Source: JBCBKL01 sp038521825 (GTDB lineage Bacteria > Pseudomonadota > Alphaproteobacteria > Rhodobacterales > Rhodobacteraceae). Taken from it: a DNA stretch of 64,000 bases. The stretch is from positions 62,001-126,000 of the forward strand of contig JBCBKL010000001.1 of NCBI GenBank assembly GCA_038521825.1. The letters are read 5' to 3'. The notes under the pieces are model-generated. The model saw only the letters and a program-made list of their open reading frames with translations. It did no database searches and had not been told where the DNA came from. Positions 60,382 to 64,000 of this stretch are shown one piece after another; position 1 is the first letter of the stretch, and each line of letters opens with the position of its first letter. Made by a program: the position numbers and the translations under genes.

Positions 60382-61044
60382 ATGAACCAGACGCTCGACG
60401 ATAATTACGCCCGGGCGGGCTATCACGCGGCGCAACGCCGGGGCCAGCGCCCGGCCCTTCTCCTGATCGATTTTGCCAAGGCCTATTTTGACCCTGATGC
60501 GCCGCTTTACGGCGGTGAAGGATGCCAGACGGCGCTCGAAAACGCCGCGCGTCTGGCGCCAGTGGCCCGCGCTGCTGGCATCCCGGTGATCCTGACAGAG
60601 GTAAAGTATCAGCCGGGCGGCGCTGATGGCGGCGCGTTCTATGCCAAGGTCCCGGCGCTTTCGTGTTTCGACGCTGGGCAAGAGACCCAGCAACTCGCCC
60701 CACCGCTGAGGCTTGAGCCCGGCGATATCCTGATTTCCAAGCAATATCCAAGCGCGTTTTTCGGCACGTCGCTCGACGCCACCCTACGCTGGCTCAAAGT
60801 CGACACGCTGCTGCTGGCGGGGGTTACGACTTCGGGCTGCGTACGTGCCACCTGCATCGATTCCATTTCGTACGGATTTGTCACGCTGGTGATCGAAGAC
60901 GCTGTCGGCGACAGGGCGGAGGAACCGCATCGCGCCAACCTTTTCGACATGAGCGCCAAATATGCCGATCTCGTCAGCACAGACGGGGCAATTTCCTATT
61001 TTCAAGAGATATCAGCGGCAAAGCCGGAAAGGCAGCCCGTTTAA
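60382..61044 (+). CDS. Isochorismatase-family cysteine hydrolase, N-carbamoylsarcosine-amidase-like
   Basis: A 220-residue hydrolase with the family's catalytic triad: D30 (LLLIDFAKAYFD), K120 (DILISKQYPSAFFGT) and C153 (GVTTSGCVRATCIDSISYG). The SKQYPSAFFGT and TTSGCVRA wording resembles N-carbamoylsarcosine amidohydrolase, which releases CO2 and ammonia from N-carbamoylsarcosine after N-methylhydantoin is opened by HyuA/HyuB-type enzymes. The pairing in this cluster supports that pathway type. ATG at 60382 has no strong ribosome binding site; a REP-like element lies just upstream. Confidence 0.85.
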   Translation: MNQTLDDNYARAGYHAAQRRGQRPALLLIDFAKAYFDPDAPLYGGEGCQTALENAARLAPVARAAGIPVILTEVKYQPGGADGGAFYAKVPALSCFDAGQETQQLAPPLRLEPGDILISKQYPSAFFGTSLDATLRWLKVDTLLLAGVTTSGCVRATCIDSISYGFVTLVIEDAVGDRAEEPHRANLFDMSAKYADLVSTDGAISYFQEISAAKPERQPV

Positions 61045-61060
61045 CAGAGGAGTGTGGAAG

Positions 61061-62158
61061 ATGAAGTCTTATTTGCTGCGAGGGTCCGTGATCGGAGCCG
61101 CCGTATTCGCCCTTACACTGCCCGGTTTCGCCGGTGGCCATGCCGCCCAAGAGATTGTGGAACAGTACAGCCAACTGCCGTCATTTGACGCCCCCGGTGA
61201 AGCATTCGATGCCCGCGGCTGCATGGCTGACAAAAAGATGTTCGTCATTCCGCTGACCTCGGCCAATCCGTTCAACGAGGCGATCAGCCAAGGGTTTCGC
61301 GACGCGGCTGAGATGGTCGGTTTCGAGATCCGGACCTGGGAAACCCAGCTTGATCCCGCTGGCTGGATCCAGGGCATCAACACCGCCGTTGCGGAAGGCT
61401 ATGACCTGATCGATCTGCAGGGGGGCGTTCCGCCCGAATTCCTTGTCCCGCAGATCACTGAGGCCCGTAATGCCGGGCTCAAGGTCACAGCTACCCACAA
61501 TTACGATGCAACCACTCAGACTGCACCCGATTATCTCGACGGGGCGGCCAACACCGATTACGTCACCGTGGGTAAAGTCATCGGCGCCTGGACTGTCACC
61601 CAGACCGAAGGGAAGGTGAACGCCATCGTTATCGGGTCGGACGAGGTTACGCCGACGGCCCCCCTCAAAGACGCAATCATCGACACGATCACCGAGCTGG
61701 GCGACGACGCCAAGACCAAGTATTTCAACGTCCCCGTCAGCGATTGGGCGACCAAGATCCAGACGACGGTGCAGACCGCGCTCTTGGCTGATCCCAGCAT
61801 CAACTACGTCATTCCGGTTTACGACTCGATGTCGCAATTCGCGATGCCGGCGATCCAGATTGCAGGATCATCGGCCAAGATTGTCTCTTACAACGGCACC
61901 CCCTTCGTCCTCGATATGATGCGCGAGGGCGATGTGGTCGAGATGAATGTGGGCGAAAGCCTCGGCTGGGTCGGTATGGCTGGCGCGGATGCCAATATGC
62001 GCCTTCTCTGCGGGCTGGAGCCTGTCGGCACCCTCAACACCCCAGCCTATATCTTCACCGATTCTAATGTCGAAACCGCCGGCAATCCGGCGAACTTTAA
62101 CGATGGCTATGGCGACGTGCACATCGAGGGCTTTCAGCAGCTTTGGCAGCTCAAGTAA
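61061..62158 (+). CDS. Sugar-type ABC transporter substrate-binding protein
   Basis: A 365-residue periplasmic receptor of the Peripla_BP_4 (ribose-binding-like) class. It has a signal peptide (GAAVFALTLPGFAGGHA) and the pattern KMFVIPLTSANPFNEAISQG, YDLIDLQGGVPPEFLVPQIT and SINYVIPVYDSMSQFAMPAI. GAGGAG precedes the ATG at 61061. With the two genes after it this is a CUT2-type importer. In this cluster the ligand is likely the hydantoin-like substrate or a related metabolite rather than a sugar; that is inferred. Confidence 0.92.
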   Translation: MKSYLLRGSVIGAAVFALTLPGFAGGHAAQEIVEQYSQLPSFDAPGEAFDARGCMADKKMFVIPLTSANPFNEAISQGFRDAAEMVGFEIRTWETQLDPAGWIQGINTAVAEGYDLIDLQGGVPPEFLVPQITEARNAGLKVTATHNYDATTQTAPDYLDGAANTDYVTVGKVIGAWTVTQTEGKVNAIVIGSDEVTPTAPLKDAIIDTITELGDDAKTKYFNVPVSDWATKIQTTVQTALLADPSINYVIPVYDSMSQFAMPAIQIAGSSAKIVSYNGTPFVLDMMREGDVVEMNVGESLGWVGMAGADANMRLLCGLEPVGTLNTPAYIFTDSNVETAGNPANFNDGYGDVHIEGFQQLWQLK

Positions 62159-63708
62159 TGCAAGGGGCTGGTCCCGCGCTTGAGGCTGAGGCCCTGACCA
62201 AGCGGTTCGGCGCGGCGACCGCCCTAGACGCCGTATCGTTACGTGTTTCAAGGGGCGAGGTTCATGGCTTGCTCGGCTCGAACGGGTCGGGCAAATCGAC
62301 CCTGATCAAGATCCTTGCAGGCTTTCACACCCCCGAGCCCGGTGGCAGCCTGCGCCTTTACGACCATCCGACGCCTCTGCCGATGAGCGGGGCAGAGGCC
62401 AAGGCGGCGGGATTGGCCTTTGTCCACCAGAACCTTGGTCTGATCCCCGAGCTGTCGGTGGCCGAGAACCTCTTCATGCACGATATGACCACCGGGCAGG
62501 ACTGGCACCTTGACTGGCGTGGTATGCATGCGCGGGCAAGGGAGATCTTCGCCGATTTTGACCTATCTATTGCCCCAACTGCTCCGGTGGCAACACTGTC
62601 GGCAGTCGAACGCGCTCTTTTGGCCATCGTCCGAGCCTATCGCGAGCTGATGGAGGCGGCGGAAGATCACGCCAGCCGCCCTGGTGTTTTGATCCTCGAT
62701 GAGCCCACGCCGTTTCTGCCTCGGTCCGAGGTCGAACACCTCTTCCGTCTGATGCGGGCCTGCACGGCCACGGGCGCCAGCGTATTGTTCGTCAGCCATG
62801 ACATCGACGAGGTACGCGCCATCACCGACCGTGCCACCATTCTGCGTGACGGCAAGCTGATCGATACTGTCGAGACAGCGACGACATCGCATAGCGGCTT
62901 CATCAGCCGCATCATCGGGCGCAACCTGACCGCATATGAAGGTGCGGCCAAGGTCATGCGCGGCGGTGAGCCGACGGTGATGGTCGAGGGGCTGGCGACG
63001 CCCGGACTGGGGCCCATAGATTTCGAGATGCGCGAGGGCGAGATCCTTGGTCTTGCCGGGCTAATCGGTGCAGGGGCCGAACGTGTGCCCGGTCTGCTCT
63101 TCGGCGCCGAGCCGGGCGCAACGGGCGTTTTGCGCGTGGCTGGACGCCGCTTTGATTTGCAAAAGGCGACACCGCGAGCTGCGGTAGCGGACGGCATCAC
63201 GTATCTGCCCGCCGATCGGCTGGGGCAGGCGGGCGTGGGCGCGCTGCCAGTGGGTGACAACGTCGCGATGCCTGTCTTCGACCGTCTCTTCGGACGCTTC
63301 GGTTTGACGAGCCGTGCCATCAATGACCATGCTGCGCAGCTGGGTGCGGACGCGGGCGTAAAGCCGAACGCGCCGCAATTACCACTTTCGGCTCTGTCGG
63401 GCGGCAACGCGCAGAAGGCCCTGATGGCCAAGTGGCTGCAGACGAAACCCCGGCTATTGCTGCTGGACGAGCCGACACAGGGCGTTGATGTGGGTGCGCG
63501 GCAGGCAATCTGGGATGCGCTGGACGCCGCGGCGCGTGCGGATGGCACCGCGATCCTTGTCGCCTCGACCGATTACGATCAGCTCGCGAGCCTTTGCCAC
63601 CGTGTTCTGGTCTTTTCCGAAGGACAGATCCGCCGGGAACTGAGTGGAGCCGCCCTGAACAAGGACGCGATAGCCGAGGCATGTTTCGGTGCGGAGAAAG
63701 CGGCGTGA
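62158..63708 (+). CDS. CUT2-type ABC transporter ATP-binding protein with two cassettes
   Basis: A 516-residue RbsA-like protein. The first cassette has Walker A GSNGSGKSTLIKIL and Walker B VLILDEPTPFLP, but its signature is degenerate (TLSAVERALLAIVRAY instead of LSGGQ). The second has a degenerate Walker A (AGLIGAGAERVPGLLFGAEP), a full signature LSGGNAQKALMAKWLQ and Walker B LLLLDEPTQGVDVGAR. Only one composite ATP site may therefore be active. ATG at 62158 overlaps the receptor stop (TAATG). Confidence 0.93.
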   Translation: MQGAGPALEAEALTKRFGAATALDAVSLRVSRGEVHGLLGSNGSGKSTLIKILAGFHTPEPGGSLRLYDHPTPLPMSGAEAKAAGLAFVHQNLGLIPELSVAENLFMHDMTTGQDWHLDWRGMHARAREIFADFDLSIAPTAPVATLSAVERALLAIVRAYRELMEAAEDHASRPGVLILDEPTPFLPRSEVEHLFRLMRACTATGASVLFVSHDIDEVRAITDRATILRDGKLIDTVETATTSHSGFISRIIGRNLTAYEGAAKVMRGGEPTVMVEGLATPGLGPIDFEMREGEILGLAGLIGAGAERVPGLLFGAEPGATGVLRVAGRRFDLQKATPRAAVADGITYLPADRLGQAGVGALPVGDNVAMPVFDRLFGRFGLTSRAINDHAAQLGADAGVKPNAPQLPLSALSGGNAQKALMAKWLQTKPRLLLLDEPTQGVDVGARQAIWDALDAAARADGTAILVASTDYDQLASLCHRVLVFSEGQIRRELSGAALNKDAIAEACFGAEKAA

Positions 63709-64000
63709 ATATGTCCCCGACCGACCCACCACCCCGCGCCGATGAAGACGAACTGACGGCCCGTATCGCGGCGCTTGAGGCCAAGCTGGTTGCGTTTGAA
63801 GAGGTGCAGGCTCGTCCGTCGCGCGACTGGGCCACGATCCTCGAACGCGGTGGGTTGGTCATCGCCTGGGGGCTGCTGATCTTGATCCTCGGCGCGTTTC
63901 GGCCCGAACAGATGTTTGCGTGGAATTCTTATGCGACCATGCTGGGATCGAACGCGATGATTGTGGTGCTGACGCTGGCCCTGATGATCCCGTTGGTCGC
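63705..64000 (+). CDS. CUT2-type ABC transporter permease, 3'-truncated by window edge
   Basis: The first 98 residues of an importer permease, starting at GTG 63705 (overlapping the ATPase stop as GTGA) or ATG 63711. Residues 1-45 are an unusual cytoplasmic extension with a short charged coiled coil (ELTARIAALEAKLVAFEEVQ). The first membrane segment starts near residue 50 (LVIAWGLLILILGAF) and a second lies at the edge (MIVVLTLALMIPLV). Position after the ATPase fixes the role. Continues beyond the window. Confidence 0.88.
   Translation, partial: MNMSPTDPPPRADEDELTARIAALEAKLVAFEEVQARPSRDWATILERGGLVIAWGLLILILGAFRPEQMFAWNSYATMLGSNAMIVVLTLALMIPLV

Overview
The window looks like a chromosomal segment of a marine alphaproteobacterium of the Rhodobacteraceae (Roseobacter group). 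Supporting signs are a CcrM-type GANTC methyltransferase, a DUF2794 protein, an MbfA-type iron exporter, Hint-domain surface proteins, TRAP transporters, a sulfopropanediol-dehydrogenase-like gene, a BigR/SqrR sulfide regulon and uniformly high-GC codon use. No rRNA, tRNA, CRISPR array, prophage or insertion sequence was recognised. This assignment is inferred from gene content; no similarity search was run.

Layout. 1-2.6 kb: end of a polysaccharide-precursor locus (manC, ugd). 2.8-15.3 kb: housekeeping genes (rlmN, LOG-family hydrolase, dapD, two unknowns, dapE, GNAT, DUF2064, rnr), with two opposite-strand Hint-domain genes sitting between dapD and dapE. 15.3-25.7 kb: two glutathione transferases, a WYL regulator, an MltB-like transglycosylase, TetR, mbfA, paaI-paaK, DUF2794, NlpC/P60 and an M17 aminopeptidase. 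25.8-27.8 kb: a compact inorganic-carbon operon (beta-carbonic anhydrase, SbtA, SbtB) with a perfect 16-bp hairpin over the sbtA ribosome binding site. 27.8-28.6 kb: a nearly gene-free stretch. 28.6-35.3 kb: asd, MFS, HpaI-like aldolase, a membrane protein with a C-terminal winged helix, small secreted proteins, rnhB and ccrM. 35.4-38.4 kb: zinc uptake (znuA, divergent zur-znuC-znuB). 38.5-48.3 kb: an IclR-controlled catabolic locus (GMC oxidoreductase, TRAP transporter, DUF475 membrane protein, HpsN-like dehydrogenase, zinc alcohol dehydrogenase, UspA), probably for 2,3-dihydroxypropane-1-sulfonate or a related C3 compound. 48.3-52.5 kb: sulfide/persulfide detoxification (beta-CA-like protein, persulfide dioxygenase, BigR, rhodanese, SulP). 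52.6-64 kb: a GntR-controlled cluster with HMG-CoA-lyase-like and CaiB enzymes, ATP-dependent hydantoinase HyuA/HyuB, an N-carbamoylsarcosine-amidase-like hydrolase and a sugar-type ABC importer cut off by the window end.

How the parts work together. The most unusual region is the last one. HyuA/HyuB plus the isochorismatase-family amidase would give a ring-opening and decarbamoylation route for a hydantoin-like compound, fed by a ribose-type ABC importer. Three proteins of that cluster carry added charged coiled coils. The inorganic-carbon operon is also notable in what is otherwise a heterotroph-like gene set: carbonic anhydrase, bicarbonate transporter and PII-like regulator are adjacent, and the hairpin could control transporter translation. 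Local regulatory candidates are a three-site GANTC cluster before ccrM, an Irr-box-like palindrome before mbfA, a Zur-box-like palindrome between znuA and zur, and an inverted repeat at the bigR start.
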